Part shown: positions 1-9,702 of the stretch, piece by piece | Position numbering within the stretch: position 1 is the stretch's first letter | Layout of the letters: each line of letters begins with the position of its first letter | DNA from: Scytonema tolypothrichoides VB-61278 | GTDB lineage: Bacteria > Cyanobacteriota > Cyanobacteriia > Cyanobacteriales > Nostocaceae | Reading direction: 5' to 3' | Length of the DNA: 64,000 nucleotides | Assembly: GCF_000828085.3 (NCBI RefSeq) | Contig: NZ_JXCA02000027.1 | Coordinates: 224,483 to 288,482, forward strand | Program-made: the position numbers and the translations under genes | Notes under the pieces: model-generated | What the model was told of the DNA's origin: nothing | Database searches by the model: none | What the model saw: only the letters and a program-made list of their open reading frames with translations

Positions 1-11
1 CATTGTCCCCT

Positions 12-89
12 AAAAAATTGCCAGCCCTCAAACAACGAGTACCCGTTGGAGCCGACAGATCAACAAAATACAGGGCTGGCAATTTTTTT
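12..89 (+). terminator. Nested hairpin with long stem and T-tract
   Basis: A perfect 17-bp inverted repeat (12-28 with 72-88) has an A-run on the left arm and a T-run on the right, so it could terminate transcription in either direction. The loop holds a second hairpin, CAACG...CGTTG, at about 33-48. Any gene it serves lies left of the window. Confidence 0.6.
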
Positions 90-727
90 CGTGTTAGACC
101 CCCGTACCGTCTTATATCCACAGCGGTGTGGAGTACCACAATAGCGGGGGACTTACGACGAAGAAGTTAACTGATAACTGATAACTGTTAAATCCTTGTG
201 GGGTGGTTTGCAGTTCGTGATAGCTGCTTAATTTTTCCAAGGAAAACCGTTAAAAATTGTAAAAAATATCAGGAGTACGGCTTTTTTATTGATGTCAAAT
301 GTGTGAAAATAATAAGAAATTAAGAAATATTAAATCAATCAACAGTGAACAGTCAAACCAGTACTGTTAGCGCAGCTGGGCACAAAGTACCATATGAGGG
401 TTTCCTGACAGAGCAAACTGACGTGCGCTTTGCGCATACGGCGTAGGTGCTGCACGCATAACGCTTTCCCGTTGGATGTTAACTGTTAAAGAATGATTTT
501 AGTAAACTCTGCCATACCAGTAAATAACGCTTTGCTTTGTATCCGCATGAGCTACTCAATTTAAATACATTAATGATATTTTTTTGTTAATCACAAAAGA
601 AAGATATGAGTATCGATCAATCAGGGCTGAGCATACTTGGCTTTTTGTGCTAGGGAGCTTTTTCTACCAGTAGAATTACAATAAAAAGCGCCTAGTAGAG
701 TCGGTAACACAAGACAGGGACTCTCGC
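90..727. other. Non-coding upstream region of the cyanobacteriochrome kinase
   Basis: I see no gene here. It holds a TAACTGATAACTG-type repeat at about 167-190 and a GC-richer palindromic dispersed repeat at about 365-480 (gcgcagctggg ... gcacgcataacgc). The last 100 bases are AT-rich and should contain the promoter of the kinase gene; I could not assign a clear -10/-35 pair. Confidence 0.5.
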
Positions 728-2653
728 ATGAGTATCAATCCATCGGAATCAACCGCAGAGTTAACAGAATCAGCGTCTTTTTTTCAGCTACCCGCAGATA
801 GAGATGAGATTGGTACTAGTACCAATATTATTGAACACAAGCAACCAAAACAAGGGCTGCAACATCAAACAGCGCGGGAACAACTGCTAGGGGCAACTGC
901 CCAACGTATTCGTCAATCTCTTGATTTACAGACAATTCTGAATCAAACGGTGACGGAACTTCGGGAGTTTTTGGTGTGCGATCGCGTCATTATCAACCGC
1001 CTTGAGCCAGATGGGAGTGCTGTTATTGTTGTAGAATCAACTGTTGTCGGTTGTCCACTTTTAGGAACTATCATCAAAGACCCCTGTTTTACAGGGAAAC
1101 GTCTGGAGGGCTACAAGCAGGGTTATATTCACGCGGTGGAGGATATTCTTGCAGCCGGGCTAGCTCCGTGTTACATTGATTTGCTGACTTCTATGGAAGT
1201 TAGAGCTAAGTTGGTGGTTCCAATTTTATTAACACAAGATTTGTGGGGTTTGCTAATAGCCCAGCAGTGTCATCAACCGCGTCAATGGCAACAAACAGAC
1301 ATTGATTTACTTCAGCAATTGGCAGATCAATTAGGAATTGCTATTCAACAGGCACAATTACATAAGCAGATAGAGTGTTTAAAAGTTCAACAACAATTGC
1401 AGTTGCAAAAACAAACAAGCGAGTTGCAATACTTTCGTAAGTTTGAGCCTGTAGTCCGACGCATTACCGAACAAATCTGTGACAATCTAGATGAAATTCA
1501 GGTGCTGCAAGCAGCAATGCAGGAATTAGCACAAGTATTACAGGCAGACTGCTGTCAAATTGAACTGTATAGCAATAACCAAACAATTGCAACTATTGCT
1601 TATGAATACACCACGACTTTACCTCAATGTCAAGGATTGACTAGACTTGTAGCAGACTTTCCAGAAATTTATCAGTTACTGTTGCAAAAACAAACTACGC
1701 AATCAATGGAAATTGTTCCTGAATGGAACCCAAAGTTCAGTCTTGTTGCACAGATTGCTTGTCCTATTTTCGATGCTCAAGGGATTTTAGGAAATATCTG
1801 GGTGAAAAGACAAACACAAGTGGTATTTAATGAATTTGAGGTGAAGCTGGTACGGCAAGTGGCAAATGAATGTGCGATCGCCCTACGTAGAGCCAAACTT
1901 TATCAAGTCATCCAAACACAAGCAAGTGAACTAGAAAAACTTGAACACTTAAAACACGAATTCCTCAGAACCCTTTCTCATGAATTGCGAACACCGATAA
2001 CTAGCATTAATCTTGCCGCCCAAACTTTAGAAAGTCTTGTCAAGCAAGAAGAACTATTTGATATAGAACTCGTACTGCAACTATTACATATCCTTCATCA
2101 GGAGTGTGGGCGCGAAAGCAAATTAATTAATGATTTGCTCACACTCACATATCTTGAAGCAGAAGCCGAGCCTTTAACTTTAATCGTCATTGACCTAAAA
2201 ACCTGGCTTCCTTCTATTGTAGAACCTTTTCGAGAACTGACTCACTGTCAGCAGCAGCAGTTAAACCTGATAATTCCCAATGAACTTTCGTTTTTGGAAA
2301 CAGATATGACTGACTTGGAGCGTATCTTGACTGAACTGCTGAATAATGCTTGCAAATTCACTCCTGCGGGGGAAGCAATCACAGTTTCAGTTTCCGAAGT
2401 TGCAGACACAGTCGTTCTAAGCGTCAGCAATTCTGGAGTTGAAATTCCTTCGCACGAACTATTACACATTTTCGATCCATTTTACCGCATTCCTAACAAT
2501 GATCCTTGGAAATATCCTGGTACAGGACTGGGGCTGGCATTGGTACGAAAATTTGTGAAGCATATAAAAGCTTCAATTGAAGTTCAAAGTCTTTCTGGTA
2601 AAACCATATTCACTGTGAAACTTCCACAAATTTTTAATGTACCTGCAGCATAA
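728..2653 (+). CDS. Cyanobacteriochrome (DXCF-type GAF) sensor histidine kinase
   Basis: A 641-residue soluble light-sensing kinase. GAF 1 (about 60-210) carries the DXCF motif as D118-P-C120-F and a second Cys, C148, in the position of the canonical bilin-binding Cys, followed by Tyr instead of the usual His. The 28-residue spacing fits the two-Cys DXCF class (TePixJ type), which binds phycocyanobilin/phycoviolobilin and usually senses blue/green or similar light. GAF 2 (about 250-390) has no such Cys pair. The kinase core has the H-box LSHELRTP (H418), N-box ELLNNACKFTP and G2-box GTGLGLAL (598-605). The G1-box is degenerate (SNSGVEIP rather than DxGxGIP). No transmembrane segment and no response regulator gene nearby. 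Kinase identity is firm; the chromophore is inferred from motifs. Confidence 0.85.
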   Translation: MSINPSESTAELTESASFFQLPADRDEIGTSTNIIEHKQPKQGLQHQTAREQLLGATAQRIRQSLDLQTILNQTVTELREFLVCDRVIINRLEPDGSAVIVVESTVVGCPLLGTIIKDPCFTGKRLEGYKQGYIHAVEDILAAGLAPCYIDLLTSMEVRAKLVVPILLTQDLWGLLIAQQCHQPRQWQQTDIDLLQQLADQLGIAIQQAQLHKQIECLKVQQQLQLQKQTSELQYFRKFEPVVRRITEQICDNLDEIQVLQAAMQELAQVLQADCCQIELYSNNQTIATIAYEYTTTLPQCQGLTRLVADFPEIYQLLLQKQTTQSMEIVPEWNPKFSLVAQIACPIFDAQGILGNIWVKRQTQVVFNEFEVKLVRQVANECAIALRRAKLYQVIQTQASELEKLEHLKHEFLRTLSHELRTPITSINLAAQTLESLVKQEELFDIELVLQLLHILHQECGRESKLINDLLTLTYLEAEAEPLTLIVIDLKTWLPSIVEPFRELTHCQQQQLNLIIPNELSFLETDMTDLERILTELLNNACKFTPAGEAITVSVSEVADTVVLSVSNSGVEIPSHELLHIFDPFYRIPNNDPWKYPGTGLGLALVRKFVKHIKASIEVQSLSGKTIFTVKLPQIFNVPAA

Positions 2654-2741
2654 CTTGTTCCTGGGCTGCAGCCTGGGAACGCCTTACTAGAGGCTCCGCC
2701 TCCCTCTAATGTACAACCAACAGACATAAAATTCTTGGCAG

Positions 2742-3572
2742 ATGACTCTTTTTAAAAACCAAAATCGTTTCTTAATATATATCCCATTAATAGTTATAGC
2801 AGTTTTAACTTTATTTCCCCTGTTTTGGCTAATCAGTACAGCGTTAAAATCCTCAACAGAAAATATATTTCAATCTCCCCCGCAATTATTGCCAAGTCAA
2901 CCAACCATCGAGAATTTTGTTAATGTTTGGCAAACAAATCCATTTGGGCAATACCTATTTAACAGTACCTTTGTGGCGGTGCTGACTGTGTGCTTAAATC
3001 TGATTTTTTGCGCTTTAGCTGCTTACCCATTGGCAAGATTGTCTTTTCCAGGAAGAGACTGGATTTTTATTGCCATTGTTTGCACGATTATGATTCCTTT
3101 TCAAATCGTGATGATCCCGCTATACATTTTGACAGTCCAGTTAGGTTTAAGAAATACTTATTTGGGAATCATTTTTCCTAGTTTAGCTTCTGCTTTTGGG
3201 ATTTTTCTGTTGCGACAAGCTTTTATGAGCGTCCCCAAAGAGATGGAAGAAGCAGCACGCATGGATGGCTGTTCGGAGTTAGGTATCTGGTGGTACGTTA
3301 TGATCCCGGCAATTCGTCCAGCACTCGTCACTCTGTCAATTTTCGTATTTATTGGTTCTTGGAGTGACTTTCTGTGGCCTTTAATTGTTATTCAAGATGA
3401 AAACTTATACACCCTTCCTTTAGGAGTCGCCAAGCTTGCGGGTACATTTTCTTTGAACTGGCGTTTAGTCGCCGCAGGTTCAGTCATTTCTATCGCTCCA
3501 GTACTATTATTATTCCTGTTTTTACAACGCTACATTGTCCCCACAGAAACTGCTAGCGGTGTGAAAGGTTGA
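2742..3572 (+). CDS. Carbohydrate ABC transporter permease (MalG/UgpE type)
   Basis: A 276-residue inner-membrane permease with about six hydrophobic segments, the first at residues 10-32. The cytoplasmic EAA loop is clear (EEAARMDGC ... followed by IPAIRPAL near 168-190); it contacts the ATPase subunit. Family members import sugars or glycerol-3-phosphate with a second permease, a binding protein and an ATPase. None of those partners is adjacent, so this is an orphan subunit whose partners must lie elsewhere. The gene follows the kinase by 88 bp, which include a GC-rich dispersed repeat, so co-transcription is uncertain. Confidence 0.85.
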   Translation: MTLFKNQNRFLIYIPLIVIAVLTLFPLFWLISTALKSSTENIFQSPPQLLPSQPTIENFVNVWQTNPFGQYLFNSTFVAVLTVCLNLIFCALAAYPLARLSFPGRDWIFIAIVCTIMIPFQIVMIPLYILTVQLGLRNTYLGIIFPSLASAFGIFLLRQAFMSVPKEMEEAARMDGCSELGIWWYVMIPAIRPALVTLSIFVFIGSWSDFLWPLIVIQDENLYTLPLGVAKLAGTFSLNWRLVAAGSVISIAPVLLLFLFLQRYIVPTETASGVKG

Positions 3573-3731
3573 CCCTCGCTCCGCTCAAATTCAAAATTCA
3601 AAATTCAAAATTCAAAAATAATTAATAAATTTTAGCTTTCAGTTGAATTTGAGCAACGGTTTCAAGCCCAGACCGCCACGCTCCGCTCGCGGCGCTACGC
3701 GATTTTATTAATGGAAGGAGTCAATACAAAT

Positions 3732-4817
3732 TTAACGAACTTTAATAAATCCAGCCTGCTCAATAGCCTCTTGCCCTTGCTCAGTTAATAAAAGTTTGGC
3801 ATAGGCAACTCCTGCCCGCTGTTCCCGACTGTTGTTATGCTTAATAATCACAAACAGGTTTGTGGTGAGTGGATAGCTGCCATTTTTGATTGCTTCAGTA
3901 TTGAGCTGATTGCGTTTGTGTAAGCACTCCTCGGTTGGCACTTTTGGTTCACGGTAGGGGGGGATGAACTTAGTAGGAGTCTGACCAAGCGGCAAAAGCC
4001 TCACACTACATTGAGGAACTAGTGTACGAGCAGAAGCGTAATACAAACCGCCAGGGGTTTTACTGAGCCGACGCACCGCTTGCGTAGTAGAGTGGACATA
4101 CTGGACGTTAGAGCTAAACGCTTGATTTTTTAAGTCTTTATTGCTTGATTTGTTGTTTACAAACATAAGTGTATCTGCGTCCTCTGGACGTTGGGCAAAA
4201 GGAGTGATGGGTAAGTCTGGTCCATCTACTTGTTTCCAGTTTGTAATTTCTCCGTGATAAATTTGTTGCAATTGATCAATTGTTAAACCGGGCAGCGTGA
4301 GTGATGGGTTAACAACCACTGCTATTCCATCAATACCAACTTGACGTTGATCAAGTGTGAAACCTCGTTCCTTGGCTGTAGTGGATTCTTCAACTGTTAG
4401 CGGACGAGAAGACTGGGCGAAGTCCAATTGCCCGTCAAGCAACATACGAATGCCTGAACCAGAACCAGGACTGCCGTTAGTGGGTTTTACGTAATTTAAC
4501 TGCAATTCTGGATGAGCATTTTGGATTTGAGAATCTATTAATTGTCGAATAGGTGCCCACGCTGTACTGCCACCGTATTTGAATGAACCGACAGGAATAT
4601 CAGCAGTTGTCCCAAAGGCTAATTTAGTACTAGAAGTTGTGTTTGTATTTTGACTAGGCGAAGAGTTAATGTTATTGGTAATCAACAAGCGTGGCCGCAC
4701 TAGCCACCAGAACACTCCCCCAATGACCACAAGTGTCAACACTTTGCCAATAATTAAGCCTCTGATAAGGAGTGCCATGTCTCCTTGAATGACGATTCTT
4801 TTTCGGGTATTGTCCAT
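3732..4817 (-). CDS. PstS-like phosphate-binding protein, membrane anchored
   Basis: A 361-residue protein with an N-terminal hydrophobic segment (about 18-40), then a Ser/Thr/Asn-rich linker (about 48-66) and a periplasmic-binding fold. The phosphate-site motifs of PstS-like proteins are visible: GGSTAW (82-87) and GSPGSGSGI (115-123), then SSRPLT. The hydrophobic segment is not followed by a lipobox, so it is probably a membrane anchor rather than a cleaved signal. No pstC/A/B genes are nearby. It may bind phosphate for a transporter encoded elsewhere, or act as an accessory binding protein. Confidence 0.75.
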   Translation of the reverse strand: MDNTRKRIVIQGDMALLIRGLIIGKVLTLVVIGGVFWWLVRPRLLITNNINSSPSQNTNTTSSTKLAFGTTADIPVGSFKYGGSTAWAPIRQLIDSQIQNAHPELQLNYVKPTNGSPGSGSGIRMLLDGQLDFAQSSRPLTVEESTTAKERGFTLDQRQVGIDGIAVVVNPSLTLPGLTIDQLQQIYHGEITNWKQVDGPDLPITPFAQRPEDADTLMFVNNKSSNKDLKNQAFSSNVQYVHSTTQAVRRLSKTPGGLYYASARTLVPQCSVRLLPLGQTPTKFIPPYREPKVPTEECLHKRNQLNTEAIKNGSYPLTTNLFVIIKHNNSREQRAGVAYAKLLLTEQGQEAIEQAGFIKVR

Positions 4818-5319
4818 AATTTTTTGATTGACCCCTAATCGTTGTAAATATTTCAGTATAAATATGGCGGTTATTTATACATTAGTATTTTTCACCTAAA
4901 TCTGTACAGAAATAAGATTTTTCCTATTGAAAAAAAAGTTTAAGAAAGTTGAAAATGATGATTGTTTGTGAGAAAAGCCACTCTTAAGACAGAGGTATAT
5001 GATGCTTTTTTGTTCCGAGAGTTTGACTTGGTAAATGCTTTCGACAGATGTTATTAATTAGCCTACTTTGGTTTCCTATAAATATATGAGATTATCACAT
5101 TTTGCTTTCAGGAACGAGAAATGATACAAAAAAATGTGGAAAAGAAAGTGTTAGCAGTTATCAGTTATCAGTTACTAGTTATCAGGGGTTAAGAAATCGC
5201 TGACTCTGTTTACTGTTCACTGTTTACTATTCACTGTTTGAAAAGTGCCCCTAATCGCTAACGCCAGTCGCCACAACGGAGGGCTTCAAAGTCCCCTCTG
5301 GAGATAAGGGGACAAAATG
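4818..5319. other. Intergenic region with dispersed repeat
   Basis: No gene seen. AT-rich promoter DNA for the PstS-like gene lies at 4820-4930. Positions 5151-5240 hold a copy of the TTAGCAGTTATCAGTTATCAG-type repeat, whose right side is made of ACTGTTC-like heptamers. Confidence 0.5.
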
Positions 5320-8300
5320 CTAATCAACGATTCCCAAGGCGAAATTCACCGTATAAGGTTCCTCAAGAGATTGCTGAATACTAGGTTTGATGGCGTCGAG
5401 ATAACGAGTAACAGCCTGGAGTTGTTCAGTATTGGGACGATAAGTGAGATTTCCTTGTTTTTCAAAAAGTGGTGCCGCTGTTATCGCCTTATAGTTAGAA
5501 TTGTCACATGAACCTTGAGTAAGCCAGATGGCATCTGTGCTGGTGGGGATCAAGCCAGAAGGTAACTCACCTTCCAAGAAAGCCATCAGGCGTTGCTCAC
5601 AAGTGCGGGTATTAATGCCACGATTCTCAAATAACTGGATAACTTCGCTAAAAGATATCGCTCTTGATGGCAGAATTCGCAGCAATTCTGTGAACAAGAA
5701 ATAGTCGGTGTACTGTTGTCTGGGAACGTCTAAGACTTGAGGATGCAGAGGAAGTACTGCTAAACCATATGCAACCCGACTGCAATTGGGAGAGTTATTT
5801 TCACCGAGATACAAATCTTGGATAATTTTAGCGTTGGGCAGTTTTTGCCGCAGCCAACGACTCACGGCTGCAACAGAAGCAACCCCACCTGTGAAAATAG
5901 CTTGATTGATTGCTTCTGTTGGCATGCCTTTGGCAACAAGTAACCGATTGATTTCTCGGTTGAGGCGTCGAACAAATGGGACAAATACCTGGCTTTCTAA
6001 GTCTCGTCGCTGCAAAACCCATTGCTGATCTGCTAATTCCAGGGTAAAAGATTCTTGGTGTTGCAAAATCAACTTAAGAGCGATCGCCGCATCAATAATC
6101 GCCTTTCCTAAAAGTGAACTTTCTAAGCGTTGCTGTAGGCGAATGCGTTCTCCAACATCTGGTTCGCCAGCCCGAGGGAGGTTCAATTCTTCCAAGCCTA
6201 AACTAGAAAAGGACATCTGATCTAAACCAAGAATTGCTGGTTGCCAATTATTGGAATTTGTGGTATGAGTTTTGGTATCTTCCTGAGAACTCGTACGTGG
6301 TTGTCGCCATTTAGATGGCAATAGCAATTGACAAATAATGTCTTGCTCTAATTCTTTGCCAGCATAAGCAAAACCGTGAAGCATAAAATCACTATGGGTG
6401 AGGTCTTCCACGTTTTCCGGCAAATCAACTAACGCCATTTCTGTTGCAGCAGCACCGATATTAAGGACGAAAGTATTACCCACAAAAGGGCGATCGCTGC
6501 TTTTTGCAAAACGAGTCCCCTCACTATCTGTGATTTTTACGATTTCACCTTCAGCGCCGTCAAGTTCACAGAGCAAACAAGCAATTCCTTCTTCCAGAAA
6601 AAAGACTTGTTGGGGATGCTGCACGAGTTTGCTGATGAGTATAGCTTCTCGGATGTTGAAGCGGTATTGTTCCGACCAGTTGGATGGGCAAGTGCAAATA
6701 ACACCAGTAATCTCATTGATAATACGACGGAAGGTTTCTTGGTCTAGACCAACGGCAGCCGCAGTTAAACCCAACGTCGTGCTACTGCGATCCTCGGTGA
6801 ATGTTAAGAGTAGTTTCGAGAGCGATCGCACAACCCAAACCAATGGAACAGTAGAAAATTCGTTTAATTGCAAAACTGGTTCCCATTTTTGTCCCTCACT
6901 CTTGTAAGGTAAAGCAATTTGCAGATAAGGTTTCAACTGCGCTGAGAATAAGTTATGCGTTGCAGCACTCGACTGAGGTGATGGAGAACTCGTAGCCATA
7001 TTCTCAGGTACTTTTTCTTCAGCCACAGCCGCAGGTGGTATCTGGTCTTGTGGATGTGAACTTTCTGTTTCAGTGCTTGTCACCGAAGCTGTTGGCAGAT
7101 AGACTTCTGCTGGCAAACGAAATGATCGTTTTATAGAAGTTGCTTCCTCTTGGGTTTGTGCTGCTGACCAATACAAAGGATACACTTGTGTTGTTGAGCG
7201 ATTTAACAAAGCAGCAGAAATTCCGGTTGTACCCAAATCAATTCCTAAATACCAAATAGATTTACGGGCGTCGTTATTTGTGGAACCAGAAATGGAGACA
7301 GAAGAACCGTCAATTTCTTCTTTTACCACACTTTTTTCAAGTTCCGCTTCTGGTTCTATTGTGCTTGAGTTTGGCGAAGTCTCTGCTTTTTCTTGATTTT
7401 CGCTTTGAGTCAAAGGGTGCAACAAAGCATTTATCTCCCCATCAAAACTCGCTAAATCTTGTTCCAATTGATCCAACTGCGCTTCTTCCAAGGAAATATC
7501 AACCATTTCTGGAGATTGATTTTCTTCTGGAAATAACACATTCTCAATCGGTGAAGCAGGAACGTTGTTCTTTGAAGACTCTTCTACATCACGATTTTGA
7601 ATTCCAGCTGCCGAAGATTCAGCAACATTCTGTGGGGAGGTTTCTACGGCTTCTGAAGTGATAGGTGCTGTGCTTGCTGCTAGTGACTCGCGGTTTGTAT
7701 CAGCCAATAAATCAGTCAACACTGTAATTATATTTTCACTTGTTGGACTCACTGGGCTGGTACTGTCCAAATCTTCCACAGGCGGTAATTCTGCCAATAT
7801 ATTTTCCTGAGGAATGGATGATTGTTCTGTGGTTTCCAAGCTGACATCTTGTGTCTGTTTGGCATCATCAGTACTGAGTTTCACAAGATCGGCTTCTAGT
7901 TCCTCCAACCAGGGATCTGGAATCTCAACAATAGAATCGAGTTGTTGTTGATTTGTTGCAGCGTCTTCTGAAGTTTCAGAGAGATTCGACACTGATGAAG
8001 GAGTTGTGACATCTGTCACCGGCTTTGTTGGCACTTGCGGTGCTTCAAAAGTTATTTCATACAGAAACTCTGATTGTGGTTGATGAGTGACAGTTGGTGG
8101 TGAAGTGTCGGCAGATGAAGTGAGTGTTGTTTGATCAAATAACTCATCTATGACATTTGTCACATCCGTCACAGTTGTGTCATCATCTGTTGTCACGGGT
8201 GTGGTTGTCGTTTGCTCCTCAAAAAACTGATCTATATCAGGTTCAGATAATTGATTTGTGACATCTGTACATTGAACTTGATCCCCAGCAGGTGTGGTTA

Positions 8301-9702
8301 TGCTTTGCTCAAATAACTCATCTGTAAGTTCAGATAATGTGAGAGTAGATAATTCATCTGTGATAATTGTGACTTCACTGGGTGCTGATACAGTTGCTGT
8401 TGGCTCATCAAAGAACTCATCTGTGATATCGGTGACTTTATCTTCTGTTGCCACATCTGTCACGTCAACACCAAACAAACTGGCATAAAGTTGGTCTACT
8501 TGATCACGAATGAACTGAGAACTATTCTGGTGTATAGCACTTTTGTCAGGAGTCTCTACGGTGTTTTGTGCGTCTTGCCTGTCCTGAAAAACGACTGCAT
8601 TCAAATCTGATGCATTCGCACTCTCCTGTTGTGCTTCCAAGCTGAGTGCTTGGTTATTTGGTGTCACCTCAGGTAACTCTGAAGCTAACTCGTTTGATTC
8701 TACTAACTGTGGTGTTTCATCTTTGACATTCTCAACAGATGGTTGGTTGATGGAAGTTTGTTGTTGCAACTGCTGTGTAAAATTGCTGATGAAACTTGCC
8801 AACAACTGTTCCCCTTGGACTCCTTTGCTGTGCATTCTCGCCAGCGCCTGGGACAAAGATTCATGATAAGTGTGAATATTGCCTTGTAATGCCTCAAAAA
8901 CAACATTCACAGTTCCATCAAGGGCAAGTAACTTTTGATCTAACTTGTTCCCAAGCCTTGATAAGCGTTCCACTTGGTCTGATGACTCAACTACAGGTGA
9001 GCCAGCGCGGTCTTGGGGAGCCAGTCCTGCAGGAGGGTTTCCCTCCGTAGGGATCTGGCGTTGGTTTCCCCCATGAGCGACTGGCGAAGCCCAAAGGGGT
9101 AAAGTCGAAGAGGTTGGAGATTCTGTGTTACCTTGGTAATCTATCACCAAATGTTGCATTTGAGAATTGGCAGCAGTTTCTGTTGTTTGTGGTGTGAAAT
9201 CAGACACAATTCTGCTTTTGAGCACCTGCAAAAATTCGGAAATTATCTGCTCCTGATTCGCTAATTGCTGTGCTAGAGAGTAGTTATGTAGCCGTTTTTG
9301 TTCTAATTGCCTGATTTCCTCGACAAGATTTGATCGCTCTTGCAACAGTGCTTTGATTTCTTCTTGGAACGATGCTAGAACTGCCGCAAATGGATTGCTT
9401 TCTTGTCCCAGCACAACATTAATATTTTCCTGTTGCTGTAAAGATTGCTGCTGGGGTAAGGATTGGTGATGATCCTGAGCAACAGATTTGGCTGGTGGGA
9501 GAAATTGTTGTGATTGTCGCTCTTGGGAGGTTTGAACCTGAGGATAACTTTCTGATAAATTGACCAAAAAGTCGCGAATTCGTTCTAAAACTTGTCGTAG
9601 TTCTGACCCTTGATTAGAGAAAAGCCTCGGTAGGCGCTTGTTGGTGAGTAAGCGGTCAATGTCTGCAATCAGTTGTTCAGTTTCTGTTGCGCGGGAAGTC
9701 AC
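5320..9702 (-). CDS. Giant Hsp70-family (DnaK-like ATPase) protein with long N-terminal extension
   Basis: A 1460-residue protein. Residues 1-170 are Gln-rich and predicted coiled coil; about 330-800 are low-complexity, acidic and Thr/Ser/Val-rich, with degenerate repeats of the type VTDVT...DELFDE between about 400 and 560. The actin-like ATPase starts at about 815 with WYLGIDLGTTGISAALL (phosphate-1 loop), continues with LNIGAAATEMALVD (phosphate-2) and ends with FTGGVASVAAVSRWL (adenosine loop). The ATPase is about twice interrupted by Pro/Ser-rich inserts compared with DnaK, and there is no typical substrate-binding domain. Substrates are unknown. About 20-40 residues near residues 213-235 are encoded by a dispersed genomic repeat (8999-9062). 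Confidence 0.8.
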   Translation of the reverse strand: MTSRATETEQLIADIDRLLTNKRLPRLFSNQGSELRQVLERIRDFLVNLSESYPQVQTSQERQSQQFLPPAKSVAQDHHQSLPQQQSLQQQENINVVLGQESNPFAAVLASFQEEIKALLQERSNLVEEIRQLEQKRLHNYSLAQQLANQEQIISEFLQVLKSRIVSDFTPQTTETAANSQMQHLVIDYQGNTESPTSSTLPLWASPVAHGGNQRQIPTEGNPPAGLAPQDRAGSPVVESSDQVERLSRLGNKLDQKLLALDGTVNVVFEALQGNIHTYHESLSQALARMHSKGVQGEQLLASFISNFTQQLQQQTSINQPSVENVKDETPQLVESNELASELPEVTPNNQALSLEAQQESANASDLNAVVFQDRQDAQNTVETPDKSAIHQNSSQFIRDQVDQLYASLFGVDVTDVATEDKVTDITDEFFDEPTATVSAPSEVTIITDELSTLTLSELTDELFEQSITTPAGDQVQCTDVTNQLSEPDIDQFFEEQTTTTPVTTDDDTTVTDVTNVIDELFDQTTLTSSADTSPPTVTHQPQSEFLYEITFEAPQVPTKPVTDVTTPSSVSNLSETSEDAATNQQQLDSIVEIPDPWLEELEADLVKLSTDDAKQTQDVSLETTEQSSIPQENILAELPPVEDLDSTSPVSPTSENIITVLTDLLADTNRESLAASTAPITSEAVETSPQNVAESSAAGIQNRDVEESSKNNVPASPIENVLFPEENQSPEMVDISLEEAQLDQLEQDLASFDGEINALLHPLTQSENQEKAETSPNSSTIEPEAELEKSVVKEEIDGSSVSISGSTNNDARKSIWYLGIDLGTTGISAALLNRSTTQVYPLYWSAAQTQEEATSIKRSFRLPAEVYLPTASVTSTETESSHPQDQIPPAAVAEEKVPENMATSSPSPQSSAATHNLFSAQLKPYLQIALPYKSEGQKWEPVLQLNEFSTVPLVWVVRSLSKLLLTFTEDRSSTTLGLTAAAVGLDQETFRRIINEITGVICTCPSNWSEQYRFNIREAILISKLVQHPQQVFFLEEGIACLLCELDGAEGEIVKITDSEGTRFAKSSDRPFVGNTFVLNIGAAATEMALVDLPENVEDLTHSDFMLHGFAYAGKELEQDIICQLLLPSKWRQPRTSSQEDTKTHTTNSNNWQPAILGLDQMSFSSLGLEELNLPRAGEPDVGERIRLQQRLESSLLGKAIIDAAIALKLILQHQESFTLELADQQWVLQRRDLESQVFVPFVRRLNREINRLLVAKGMPTEAINQAIFTGGVASVAAVSRWLRQKLPNAKIIQDLYLGENNSPNCSRVAYGLAVLPLHPQVLDVPRQQYTDYFLFTELLRILPSRAISFSEVIQLFENRGINTRTCEQRLMAFLEGELPSGLIPTSTDAIWLTQGSCDNSNYKAITAAPLFEKQGNLTYRPNTEQLQAVTRYLDAIKPSIQQSLEEPYTVNFALGIVD
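8999..9062. repeat. Dispersed GC-rich repeat inside the hsp70-like gene
   Basis: The first 26 bases (8999-9024, core gcggtcttggggagccag) match the reverse complement of 62565-62590 at 25 of 26 positions; that copy lies between der and ecfT. The rest (ctgcaggagggtttccc...) resembles the repeat at 28875-28945. The insertion keeps the reading frame of the host gene. Confidence 0.7.
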
